8,667 bases of DNA from UBA1402 sp964488495 (GCA_964488495.1 CAZAUQ010000065.1:1-8667); one strand, 5' to 3'; counted from the first letter of the stretch, positions 1 to 6,626 are shown. Program-made: numbers and translations. Notes: generated by a model from the letters alone, not told the origin.

Positions 1-852
1 GGTGACGAAGTCATTGTTCCGGCTCCCTATTGGGTAAGTTATGTGGAAATGGTCAAGTTGGCCGAAGGAAAAAATGTGATAGTAACGGCCGGCATAGATC
101 AGGATTTTAAAATAACAGCTGCCCAGCTCGAAGCAGCCATTACACCCAAAACCAAAGCTTTGATTCTTTGCTCTCCCTCCAACCCTACCGGCAGCGTATA
201 CAGTAAAGAAGAATTGAAAGCCCTGGCTGATGTATTGGCCAAATACCCCCAGGTGTACATTTTGTCTGATGAAATTTACGAACACATAACTTATGTGGGT
301 AAACACGAAAGCATTGCCCAGTTTGAATCTGTTCGCGAACGGGTAATTGTCATCAACGGGGTATCCAAAGCTTATGCCATGACCGGCTGGCGTATCGGCT
401 GGATTGCCGCCCCTCAGTGGATTGCTTCTGCCTGCAACAAGTTGCAGGGTCAATATACTTCCGGGCCCTGCTCTGTGTCACAGGAAGCCGCCCGGGCTGC
501 TTACACCGGAGACCAGGCTTGCGTGGCCGAAATGCGTACAGCTTTCGAACGCCGCAAAAACCTCATCGTAAAATTGATGCGCGAAATTCCCGGCTTCAAA
601 GTCCGTGAACCCAAAGGAGCCTTCTATGTTTTCCCCGATTGCAGTGCCTATCTGGGTAAATCTTTCAAGGGCAAAACCCTGACGAATGCCACCGACCTGG
701 CCATGTATCTGCTCGAAGAAGCCCATGTGGCAGCAGTAGGTGGTGTAGCTTTCGGAGCCCCCGACTGCCTGCGTTTCTCCTACGCCACTTCCGACGAAAA
801 CATTGTCAAGGCAGTAGATCGCATCAAAGTAGCCCTGGCTAAATTGGTCTAG
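1..852 (+). CDS. Class I PLP-dependent aminotransferase, aspartate type (5' end outside window)
   Basis: The reading frame is open from base 1 to a TAG stop at 850-852 and gives the last 283 residues. Family members have about 400, so roughly 115 N-terminal residues lie outside the window; the GTG and ATG codons near base 43 are internal. Fold-type I aminotransferase landmarks appear in order: GDEVIVPAPYW at the left edge, SNPTG (Asn at 181-183, contacts PLP and substrate), SDEIYEH (Asp at 268-270 binds the pyridine nitrogen; Tyr at 277-279), SKAYAMTGWRIG (Schiff-base Lys at 367-369) and LRFSYA (Arg at 772-774, binds the substrate carboxylate). This is the cytoplasmic aspartate aminotransferase Ib type, moving amino groups between amino acids and 2-oxo acids such as 2-oxoglutarate. 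Exact substrate preference cannot be read from sequence. It converges on ilvC and shares its terminator; nothing links it directly to branched-chain transamination. Confidence 0.93.
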   Translation, partial: GDEVIVPAPYWVSYVEMVKLAEGKNVIVTAGIDQDFKITAAQLEAAITPKTKALILCSPSNPTGSVYSKEELKALADVLAKYPQVYILSDEIYEHITYVGKHESIAQFESVRERVIVINGVSKAYAMTGWRIGWIAAPQWIASACNKLQGQYTSGPCSVSQEAARAAYTGDQACVAEMRTAFERRKNLIVKLMREIPGFKVREPKGAFYVFPDCSAYLGKSFKGKTLTNATDLAMYLLEEAHVAAVGGVAFGAPDCLRFSYATSDENIVKAVDRIKVALAKLV

Positions 853-899
853 CACTACGATTTGCCAGAGCTTGGAAAGAAATTTATTTCCGTTTACAT

Positions 900-938
900 A
901 AAAAAAGGATTCCCGATATTAACGGGAACCCTTTTTTT
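900..938. terminator. Bidirectional intrinsic terminator between aminotransferase gene and ilvC
   Basis: The hairpin has TTCCCG (910-915), a 7-nt loop, and CGGGAA (923-928). After an A-C mismatch the stem continues with GG/CC (907-908 with 930-931), then a run of A (900-906) facing a run of T (932-938). It reads as a stem plus T-tract on both strands. It can therefore end the aminotransferase transcript (+), whose stop is about 50 bases before it, and the ilv operon transcript (-), whose last stop is about 40 bases before it. A second small stem, CTGCA/TGCAG (947-951 with 959-963), sits on the ilvC side. Confidence 0.9.
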
Positions 939-977
939 ATGTATTACTGCAAGCTTAGTGCAGCAGCTGTCTACTAA

Positions 978-2024
978 TCAGGCGTTTTCGGGACGCAATT
1001 TACGTACCACAGCACCTGTCTGCCACATTTCGCTTTCGCGCAACTGGCGGAGTTCTTCTTCGAGTTTTACCCTGTAATCGGCTTTGGAATTAGAATCAAT
1101 GGAGCGTTGGGCTTCGTTGCCGTTGGCCACTTCTTTATACAGTTTTTCGAAGACCGGTTTGACTGCATCGTGGAAAGGTCCCATCCAATCGAGGGCACCG
1201 CGTTGGGCGGTGGTGGAACAATTGGCGTACATCCAGTCCATGCCTTTTTGAGCGAACAAAGGCATCAGCGATTGAGTCAATTCTTCGACCGTTTCGTTGA
1301 AAGCTTCCGAAGGCGTATGACCGTTGGCTCTGAGCACTTCGTACTGTGCCAGCAACAAGCCCTGAATGGCGCCCATCAGGGTACCGCGCTCGCCGGTAAG
1401 ATCGGAATATACTTCGCGCTGGAAGGTGGTTTCGAACAAATAGCCCGATCCTACTCCGATGCCCAGAGCTACTACCCTGTCAAAGGCTTTGCCGGTGGCA
1501 TCCTGAAAAATGGCGTAAGAAGAATTCAGGCCGCGGCCTTCGAGAAACATGCTACGCAACGAGGTGCCCGAACCTTTGGGAGCCACCAGAATAACATCGA
1601 CATCCTTGGGAGGAATAATGTTGGTACGTTCCTTATAGGTGATGGCAAAACCATGGGAAAAATACAAGGCTTTACCGGCCGTCAGATAAGGTTTGATTTT
1701 GGGCCATACTTCTATCTGGGCAGCGTCTGATAGCAGAAACTGAATGACGGTTCCGCGACGGCAGGCTTCTTCGATTTCGAACAGAGTTTCGCCGGGTACC
1801 CAGCCGTCGGCCACTGCCTTGTCCCAGGTAGCGCCGCCTTTGCGTTGTCCTACAATTACGTTAAAGCCATTGTCACGCAGATTCTTTGATTGTCCGGGGC
1901 CCTGGACACCATAACCAATTACTGCTATGGTTTCATTTTTCAACGTTTCCTTTGCTTTTTTCAACGGGAATTCTTCCCTGGTGATGACATTCTCGATTAC
2001 ACCACCGAAATTCATTTTTGCCAT
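978..2024 (-). CDS. ilvC: Ketol-acid reductoisomerase (NADP+)
   Basis: This 348-residue protein rearranges and reduces 2-acetolactate or 2-aceto-2-hydroxybutyrate to the dihydroxy acids, using NAD(P)H and Mg2+, the second step of valine/leucine/isoleucine synthesis. The Rossmann motif GYGVQGPG is at residues 37-44 and the cofactor-specificity loop GQRKG at 59-63. SHGF holds the catalytic His124 and APKG holds Lys150. The metal ligands are Asp208 and Glu212 (SDLTGE), then Glu244 and Glu248 (ETVEE), with CST at 269-271. The length is that of the short, single-knot class. The sequence resembles, from memory, fungal mitochondrial Ilv5 (EGRGLNSSYA, FNETVEE, RKLRPEN at the C terminus) more than E. 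coli IlvC. The ATG at 2024 is chosen because the mapped motifs fit and the upstream stretch is A/T-rich without a Shine-Dalgarno, as in Bacteroidetes. It lies 24 bases after ilvN as the last gene of the operon, before the shared terminator. Confidence 0.97.
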   Translation of the reverse strand: MAKMNFGGVIENVITREEFPLKKAKETLKNETIAVIGYGVQGPGQSKNLRDNGFNVIVGQRKGGATWDKAVADGWVPGETLFEIEEACRRGTVIQFLLSDAAQIEVWPKIKPYLTAGKALYFSHGFAITYKERTNIIPPKDVDVILVAPKGSGTSLRSMFLEGRGLNSSYAIFQDATGKAFDRVVALGIGVGSGYLFETTFQREVYSDLTGERGTLMGAIQGLLLAQYEVLRANGHTPSEAFNETVEELTQSLMPLFAQKGMDWMYANCSTTAQRGALDWMGPFHDAVKPVFEKLYKEVANGNEAQRSIDSNSKADYRVKLEEELRQLRESEMWQTGAVVRKLRPENA

Positions 2025-2048
2025 AAATTTTAAATTATTAATAAGGGA

Positions 2049-2606
2049 TTAAATGTTTTCATTAACTACTTCTTTTCTGCGAGTTTCCATTTCTTCCAGA
2101 AAATTACTCAGCCGTTCAACGGGCGACCTAGTAATGGCTACCCGTCCGGAACGAACAAATTGCAGAATCTTGTTTTTGTTTAAGGCCTCAAACAAAGCGT
2201 CAATCTCTGCTTTGTGTCCGGCTTGTTCAATAACGGTGTATTCTTTGGTCACTTCGAGTATACGTGCATTGTATTTTCGAACCAGAGCTTCGGTTTCGTT
2301 GTTGGAAATCAAACTCTCGGTAGGCACTTTATAAAGCGCAATCTCCTGAAAAATAATGTCTTCGTCGGTATAATAATAAGCTTTAAGTACATCAATGCGC
2401 TTTTCGATTTGCAAAACTATTTTTCGGATAGTTTCCTTGTCGGTATAGGCCGTTATGGTAAACTTGTGTATGCCCGGTATGGCCGAACGCGATACCGTAA
2501 GGCTTTCGATGTTCACCTGACGACGAGTAAAAACAATGGTTACCTGGTTGAGCAAGCCAACTTGATTTTCTGAATAAACGGTAACGGTATATAAAGTATT
2601 TTCCAT
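2049..2606 (-). CDS. ilvN: Acetolactate synthase small (regulatory) subunit
   Basis: This 185-residue protein is the regulatory partner of IlvB; it activates the catalytic subunit and confers valine feedback inhibition in the family. Residues 1-75 are an ACT domain (VYSENQVGLLNQV, then RRQVNIESLTVS). Gly17 and Asn32 correspond to the positions where E. coli AHAS III mutations abolish valine binding, so a valine site looks intact (inferred). The remainder, from about residue 80, matches the C-terminal small-subunit domain that contacts the large subunit (ALVRKYNARILEVT, then FVRSGRVAITR). The length is normal for the long form of about 160-190 aa. The start lies 4 bases after the ilvB stop, with no strong ribosome site, so translational coupling to ilvB is likely. 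ilvC follows after 24 bases. Confidence 0.95.
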   Translation of the reverse strand: MENTLYTVTVYSENQVGLLNQVTIVFTRRQVNIESLTVSRSAIPGIHKFTITAYTDKETIRKIVLQIEKRIDVLKAYYYTDEDIIFQEIALYKVPTESLISNNETEALVRKYNARILEVTKEYTVIEQAGHKAEIDALFEALNKNKILQFVRSGRVAITRSPVERLSNFLEEMETRRKEVVNENI

Positions 2607-2610
2607 AATG

Positions 2611-3903
2611 TCAACTCTTTAACATGATTTCCGTGATACATTTTCCGGCCGGTACCATAGGATACACTATGCCTTTCTTTTCGACCATAACTTCGAGCAC
2701 ATAAGCCGAATCGCAGTCGATCATCTCTCTGACAGCTTTTTCGAGATCCTTACGTTGTTCCACTTTGCGTCCTTTGATGCCGTAAGCTGCCGCCAGAGCC
2801 ACAAAATCGGGATTTTGTATCGAAGTGGATGAATAGCGCTCCTCGTAAAATAATTCCTGCCACTGGCGCACCATACCCAGGTAATTATTGTTCAGTATGA
2901 TTACTTTGACCGGTATTTTATATTCCATAATGGTGCCCAGTTCCTGGATAGTCATTTGAATACCCCCATCGCCGCTGACTACAAAGGTTTTGGATTCGGG
3001 TGAGCCCAATGCCGCACCTATGCCTGCCGGCAAGCCGAAACCCATAGTACCCAGACCTCCGGATGTAACTATTTTTCGGGTATTGAAGGCACTGAAATAG
3101 CGGGCAGAAGTAATCTGATTCTGACCAACGTCGGTCACTACTATGGTGTTTTCGCCCGTATTGTCCGAAAGGCATTTGATCGCTTCGGCCATTGTCAGTA
3201 TGCCATTGTCCGGATGCAGGTCTTTGCTTACGACTTCCTGGTATTCGCAACGTTTGTGCTCTTCGAAACTATCTATCCATTCCTTGTGACTGGCCGGATT
3301 TAGAAGTTCCGTAACAGCGGGGAGGCTCTTTTTGACATTGCCCAACACGCCAACTTCGACTTTGACGTTTTTGTTGATTTCAGAGGGATCTATGTCAAAA
3401 TGAATAACCTTTGCCTGCGGGGCGTATTCGCTCAATTTTCCTGTAACCCGGTCGGAAAAGCGCATCCCTATGGCAATAAGCACATCGCATTCGTTGGTCT
3501 TTTTGTTGGGAGCCACGTTGCCGTGCATACCCACCATGCCCATATTGAGCCTGTAATCCACGGGCATAACGGCAAGTCCCAGCAAAGTAGAAGCAGCTGG
3601 AATATCGGCTTTGTTCAAAAAGTTAAACAATTCTTGTTCCGCCCTACCGAGCAGGACGCCCTGCCCTATCACGGCAAAGGGTCTTTTTGCCTGATTGATA
3701 AGTTGGGCAGCCAGCGCGACTTTGTCTGGCCTGAGTTTTGGTTCGGGCTGATAACTGCGTATGAAGCGACATTTTTCGTAGCTGAATTCCATCAGCTGAT
3801 TTTGGGCATCTTTGGAAAGATCGAGCACTACAGGCCCGGGACGTCCTTCGCGGGCAATATAAAAGGCCCGGGCAACAGCCCAGGGAATGTCTTCGGCCCT
3901 GCG
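2611..3903 (-). CDS. ilvB: Acetolactate synthase large (catalytic) subunit, N-terminus lost in gap
   Basis: Thiamine diphosphate-dependent enzyme that condenses two pyruvates, or pyruvate and 2-oxobutyrate, in the first committed step of the branched-chain pathway. The C-terminal 430 residues are visible. The frame is open right up to the N run, beginning RRAEDIPWAVARAF, and GRPGPVV marks the end of the pyrimidine domain, so the GTG at 3828 is not the start. The FAD/central domain follows (VIGQGVLLG, then GMVGMHGNVAPN, IGMRFSDRVTG, HFDIDPSEI). The ThDP-binding domain has SGGLGTMGFGLPAGIG and SGDGGIQM, with LNNNYLGMVRQW about 25 residues later (the GDG-NN Mg-ThDP motif). Family members have about 560-590 residues, so roughly 140 N-terminal residues, including the catalytic Glu, fall in the gap. 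The 100-N run cannot hold them and its true size must be larger. Confidence 0.95.
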   Translation of the reverse strand, partial: RRAEDIPWAVARAFYIAREGRPGPVVLDLSKDAQNQLMEFSYEKCRFIRSYQPEPKLRPDKVALAAQLINQAKRPFAVIGQGVLLGRAEQELFNFLNKADIPAASTLLGLAVMPVDYRLNMGMVGMHGNVAPNKKTNECDVLIAIGMRFSDRVTGKLSEYAPQAKVIHFDIDPSEINKNVKVEVGVLGNVKKSLPAVTELLNPASHKEWIDSFEEHKRCEYQEVVSKDLHPDNGILTMAEAIKCLSDNTGENTIVVTDVGQNQITSARYFSAFNTRKIVTSGGLGTMGFGLPAGIGAALGSPESKTFVVSGDGGIQMTIQELGTIMEYKIPVKVIILNNNYLGMVRQWQELFYEERYSSTSIQNPDFVALAAAYGIKGRKVEQRKDLEKAVREMIDCDSAYVLEVMVEKKGIVYPMVPAGKCITEIMLKS

Positions 3904-4003
3904 NNNNNNNNNNNNNNNNNNNNNNNNNNNNNNNNNNNNNNNNNNNNNNNNNNNNNNNNNNNNNNNNNNNNNNNNNNNNNNNNNNNNNNNNNNNNNNNNN
4001 NNN
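3904..4003. other. Assembly gap (100 N) removing the ilvB 5' end
   Basis: Exactly 100 N, the usual placeholder for a scaffold gap of unknown length. The missing part of ilvB (about 140 codons by family length), its start and the ilvD-ilvB spacer belong here, so the real gap is probably more than 400 bases. Confidence 0.95.
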
Positions 4004-4007
4004 TTTT

Positions 4008-5638
4008 TTAATCCTCCTCAATGATTCGAACAGCTCCTTTGTCGGCCGAACTGACCATACCGGCATAGGCTTTCAGAGCTTTGGATATCTTGCGGTCGCG
4101 CTGGGGCTTGAAAGCTCCGGCGGCTTTCTTTTCTTCTTCGAGCCGTCTCTGATTCAATTCCTCGGCGCTGATTCTAAGATTTATGCTGCGATGGGGAATA
4201 TCAATGTCGATGATATCGTTGTCGCGAATAAGGCCCACGGCGCCACCCGAGGCAGCTTCGGGCGAAATATGCCCGATAGACAGACCGGAAGTTCCTCCGG
4301 AAAAACGGCCGTCGGTAATCAGGGCACAGCTTTTGCCCAAGCCTCTGGATTTAATGTACGAAGTGGGGTACAACATTTCCTGCATACCGGGTCCGCCTTT
4401 GGGCCCTTCGTACACTATCACCACCACATCGCCGGCTTCCACTCTGCCGTCCAGGATGCCGTCACAGGCGGCTTCCTGCGAATGAAAGACTTTGGCCTTG
4501 CCGCTGAATTTCCAGATGGATTCATCCACACCGGCTGTTTTGACAACACAGCCGTCCAGCGCAATATTTCCTTTGAGTATGGCCAGACCTCCGTCTTTGG
4601 TGTAGGCATGTTCCACATCGCGAATACAGCCCAGGCTGCGGTCGGAATCTAATTCTTTGTACACAGCCTGCTGCGAAGCCAGACTATTATTAAACTTGCC
4701 GCCGGGAGCTGATTTATACAACTCCAGTGCCTCGGGGCAGCACTTGCCGGAACCCAAAGAATATCTTTCGATGGCTGCTTTCAACGAATTGCCGTCTGCC
4801 CTGCAAACCGAAGTATCAATCAAACCCGCTTTATCCAACTCGCCCAAAATAGACATGATACCCCCTGCCCTGTTCACATCCTGTACATGATAATGACTGC
4901 TGGGAGCCACTTTGCACAAACAGGGGATCCTGCGCGAAAGCGTATCAATGTCGTCCATCGTAAAATCGACTTGAGCCTCTTGCGCCAAAGCCAATAAATG
5001 TAGAATAGTATTGGTGGAGCCTCCCATGGCAATATCCAGCGACATGGCGTTAATAAACGCGGCTTTGGTAGCTATAGAGCGCGGCAAAACACTCTCGTCT
5101 CCGTCACGATAATAGGCAAAGGCATTGCGTACTATTTGCTGAGCGGCTTGTTGGAAGAGTTTTTTGCGGTTGAGGTGTGTTGCCAGTACAGTACCGTTTC
5201 CGGGCAAGGCCAAACCTAATGCTTCGTTAAGGCAATTCATGGAGTTGGCCGTAAACATTCCCGAACAACNNNNNNNNNNNNNNNNNNNNNNNNNNNNNNN
5301 NNNNNNNNNNNNNNNNNNNNNNNNNNNNNNNNNNNNNNNNNNNNNNNNNNNNNNNNNNNNNNNNNNNNNCCGTCGTGCCCCATGGCGATGCCGTCGTCTA
5401 TGGCTATGGTGTTGAATTCTGCTGCAAAACAGCCGGTTTTCTCAATTTCTGCTTTGATTTCCTGTCCGATGTTGTGCAGATGCACATGCCCGGGCACAAA
5501 TTGAGTAAAGGAATTGACAATGGCAATGATCGGTTTGCCCAATTGTTCTTTTTTCATTCCGTTGGCCAGCCACAGGGCTCTGGCCCCGGCCATTCTTCTG
5601 CCTTCTGTGCATACTGCACTGCGTAGTGGGTGTTTCAT
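4008..5638 (-). CDS. ilvD: Dihydroxy-acid dehydratase (interrupted by an assembly gap)
   Basis: Iron-sulfur enzyme that dehydrates 2,3-dihydroxy acids to the 2-oxo acid precursors of valine and isoleucine; cytoplasmic. The N-terminal 89 residues (5638-5370) contain GRRMAGARALW, NSFTQFVPGHVHLH and FNTIAIDDGIAMGHD. After the gap comes CSGMFTANSMNCLNEALG, then MGGSTNTILHL, HAYTKDGGLAILKGNIA, EGPKGGPGMQEMLYPTS and DGRFSGGTSGLSIGHISPEA, whose Ser-rich loop is catalytic. The match to E. coli IlvD is close throughout. Visible residues (about 508) plus about 100 missing give the usual 610-616. The missing part includes the cluster cysteines of the CDK and CPTCGS motifs. The N-terminal segment has VPGHVHL where plant-type enzymes have a cluster cysteine, so this is the E. 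coli-like, probably oxygen-sensitive [4Fe-4S] type (inferred). The two halves are in different frames across 100 N, an artefact of the placeholder. First structural gene of the operon. Confidence 0.95.
5270..5369. other. Assembly gap (100 N) inside ilvD
   Basis: A second run of exactly 100 N. The upstream half of ilvD ends with two bases of a codon, and the downstream half begins with the last two bases of a codon. An intact gene therefore needs a missing length of 3k+2, which 100 is not. By comparison with E. coli IlvD about 100 residues, some 300 bases, are missing. Confidence 0.95.
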
Positions 5639-5655
5639 TGTTATTGCTTTAAATC

Positions 5656-5690
5656 AAAAAAAAAGCCTTTCCGTTTTATGGGAAAGGCCT
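5656..5690 (-). terminator. Intrinsic terminator (attenuator) before ilvD
   Basis: Read on the minus strand, GCCTTTCC (5688-5681) and GGAAAGGC (5672-5665) form a perfect 8-bp stem with an 8-nt loop. The stem runs directly into nine T (5664-5656). It lies between the leader-peptide stop and the ilvD start, which is 17 bases beyond the T-run. A strong terminator just before the first structural gene makes sense only as a regulated attenuator. The left arm also belongs to the alternative antiterminator helix. Confidence 0.93.
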
Positions 5691-5731
5691 ATACTGTATT
5701 TTTTATGTATACTTATAAACATACCTTTCCC
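5680..5731 (-). promoter_or_regulatory. Antiterminator helix of the ilv attenuator
   Basis: On the minus strand, GGGAAAGG (5731-5724), inside codons 20-23 of the leader peptide, is an exact 8-base complement of CCTTTCCC (5687-5680). The second segment is also the 5' arm of the terminator, so the two structures exclude each other. A further 5-bp helix, TATGT (5723-5719) with ACATA (5708-5704), can stack inside it and places the leader stop codon in its loop. Predicted logic: a ribosome held at the Val/Leu/Ile codons leaves GGGAAAGG free, the antiterminator forms and ilvD is transcribed; a ribosome that reaches the stop covers it and the terminator forms. The complementarity is seen directly; the mechanism is inferred. 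Confidence 0.82.
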
Positions 5732-5790
5732 GATCCCGGAGCCACCACGACTAGGACAATCACTAGGACAGATACTATAAGTGCAAACAT
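5713..5790 (-). CDS. ilv operon leader peptide (25 aa, Val/Leu/Ile-rich)
   Basis: An unannotated small ORF with ATG at 5790-5788 and TAA at 5715-5713. Its first 16 residues read MFALIVSVLVIVLVVV; the rest ends in Gly-Lys-Val-Cys-Leu. Val occurs 8 times, Leu 4 and Ile 2, so 14 of 25 codons are for the end products of the operon it precedes. Residues 4-16 are all Val, Leu or Ile except Ser7. It begins 20 bases after a Bacteroidetes -7 box and ends about 23 bases before the terminator stem. The analogy is to the IlvL leader of the enterobacterial ilv operon, which also carries a run of Ile, Leu and Val. Several control codons (ATA, CTA twice) look uncommon in the neighbouring genes on casual reading. 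A hydrophobic small membrane peptide is an alternative, but the overlap of its codons with the antiterminator argues for a leader. Confidence 0.88.
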   Translation of the reverse strand: MFALIVSVLVIVLVVVAPGSGKVCL

Positions 5791-5810
5791 CTTATTTTGT
5801 TTTGTGGGGG

Positions 5811-5841
5811 CAAATGTAGACTTAATTTTTGTATGTACAAA
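5811..5841 (-). promoter_or_regulatory. Bacteroidetes-type promoter of the ilv operon
   Basis: On the minus strand TTTG (5841-5838) is followed by a 19-nt spacer and TACATTTG (5818-5811). This matches exactly the -33 TTTG / -7 TAnnTTTG consensus known from Bacteroides. Transcription would start near 5806-5803, leaving an untranslated leader of only about 15 bases before the leader-peptide ATG and placing the whole attenuator within the transcript. Confidence 0.82.
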
Positions 5842-5929
5842 CTATCGGCTGATTTTTTTTGTTTTTTCTACTTTTCGAGAGAAGCTTTGGCAGGCGTAAA
5901 GTTTCAGACAGGGCTGTCGGACAGCAAAT

Positions 5930-6403
5930 TTAAGCGTGATGATAAGGTTCCCCTCTCAGAATGGTCATGGCCCGGTAGAGTTGCTCTACAAAAAACACCC
6001 TCACCATCTGATGCGAAAAGGTCATTTTCGACAGCGAAAGCCTCTCGGGAACCTGTTTGTAGATGGATTCATCAAAACCATAAGGGCCGCCGCATACGAA
6101 GATCAAATTGCGCAAGCCGGCATTCATCTTTTTTTGCAGATAGCCGGCAAAAGCAGCCGAAGTGTATTCCCGGCCTCGTTCATCAAGCAAGACCAGAGTA
6201 TTCTCTGGTTTTATCCAGGGCTCCAGCAAAGCCGCTTCGCGTTGTTTTTGCTCTTGTTCGCTGAGTTTGCCCGCGTTTTTGAGTTCCGGCAAATATACGA
6301 TTTCGAAGGGCAAGTAATGCTTTAATCTGTCTTCGAACAATTTGATACTCTTGCGGGCGTAGTCTTCGCCGGTTTTGCCCGACAACAAAAAAATAATCTT
6401 CAT
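5930..6403 (-). CDS. rlmH: 23S rRNA (pseudouridine1915-N3)-methyltransferase
   Basis: This 157-residue SPOUT-family methyltransferase uses S-adenosylmethionine to methylate pseudouridine 1915 in helix 69 of 23S rRNA on the assembled 70S ribosome. The length is standard for the family (about 155-159). Visible family motifs are LLDERGREYTS (72-82), FVCGGPYGF (102-110, part of the knotted SAM site), LSLSKMTFSHQMVR (122-135) and the C-terminal GEPYHH (151-156), whose Tyr-His-His end contributes to the active site. The ATG at 6403 gives the conserved MKIIFLLSGK start. It lies upstream of the ilv promoter on the same strand, about 90 bases from it, with no convincing terminator in between (only a 5-bp GCTGT/ACAGC hairpin at 5913-5925 lacking a T-run). 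Some read-through into the ilv leader is therefore possible. It is divergent from nadC. Confidence 0.97.
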   Translation of the reverse strand: MKIIFLLSGKTGEDYARKSIKLFEDRLKHYLPFEIVYLPELKNAGKLSEQEQKQREAALLEPWIKPENTLVLLDERGREYTSAAFAGYLQKKMNAGLRNLIFVCGGPYGFDESIYKQVPERLSLSKMTFSHQMVRVFFVEQLYRAMTILRGEPYHHA

Positions 6404-6626
6404 CGCTGTTTGTGTTTGATCAACTAAGAAGCTGTTTTAATTTTCTACGAATTATTTATGCTCTCTGTTTTGTTCTCAGCTTCTTTCCGTAAGATAGTTG
6501 AAGAGGCTGTTCGCCATTTGCTTCTGCAAAAAAAGAGATTTTTGTGCAATTCGCGAAGCTCTTGCAGGGCTTTTTGGAATAAAGACTGTATTTTTGCAAG
6601 AAATTCCTCCGGAGAAATAAACCACT
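6404..6626. promoter_or_regulatory. Divergent rlmH-nadC intergenic region
   Basis: These 223 bases lie between two divergent starts. On the plus strand TATTTTTG (6589-6596) fits the -7 TAnnTTTG box for nadC, but no TTTG stands at the right distance for a -33 box (the nearest gives a 12-nt spacer). GGAG (6611-6614), part of the palindrome CTCCGGAG, is 12 bases before the nadC ATG and could be a weak ribosome site. A 9-bp inverted repeat, AAGAAGCTG (6426-6434) and CAGCTTCTT (6477-6485), is also present. No clear rlmH promoter was found, and I see no small gene with support. Confidence 0.45.

Noticed and set aside
1107..1730. 207-codon plus-strand ORF opposite ilvC
   Set aside because: It is antisense to a gene with complete catalytic motifs, shows no recognisable domain, and follows the codon pattern of the opposite strand.
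3644..4066. Minus-strand ORF spanning the first N run
   Set aside because: It is out of frame with ilvB and ilvD and stays open only because N codons are read through; composition is low-quality Arg/Ser-rich translation.
4191..4652. 153-codon plus-strand ORF opposite ilvD
   Set aside because: Antisense shadow of a well-conserved coding region; no start context or recognisable features.
5639..5841. Riboswitch or T-box instead of a leader-peptide attenuator
   Set aside because: No T-box sequence or recognisable ligand-binding core was found; the translated Val/Leu/Ile-rich ORF explains the terminator better.
5913..5925. GCTGT/ACAGC hairpin after rlmH as a terminator
   Set aside because: Only five base pairs with a 3-nt loop, and no T-run follows on the minus strand.
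5797..6264. 155-codon plus-strand ORF over the ilv promoter and rlmH
   Set aside because: Shadow of rlmH on the other strand, with no similarity to any family I know.
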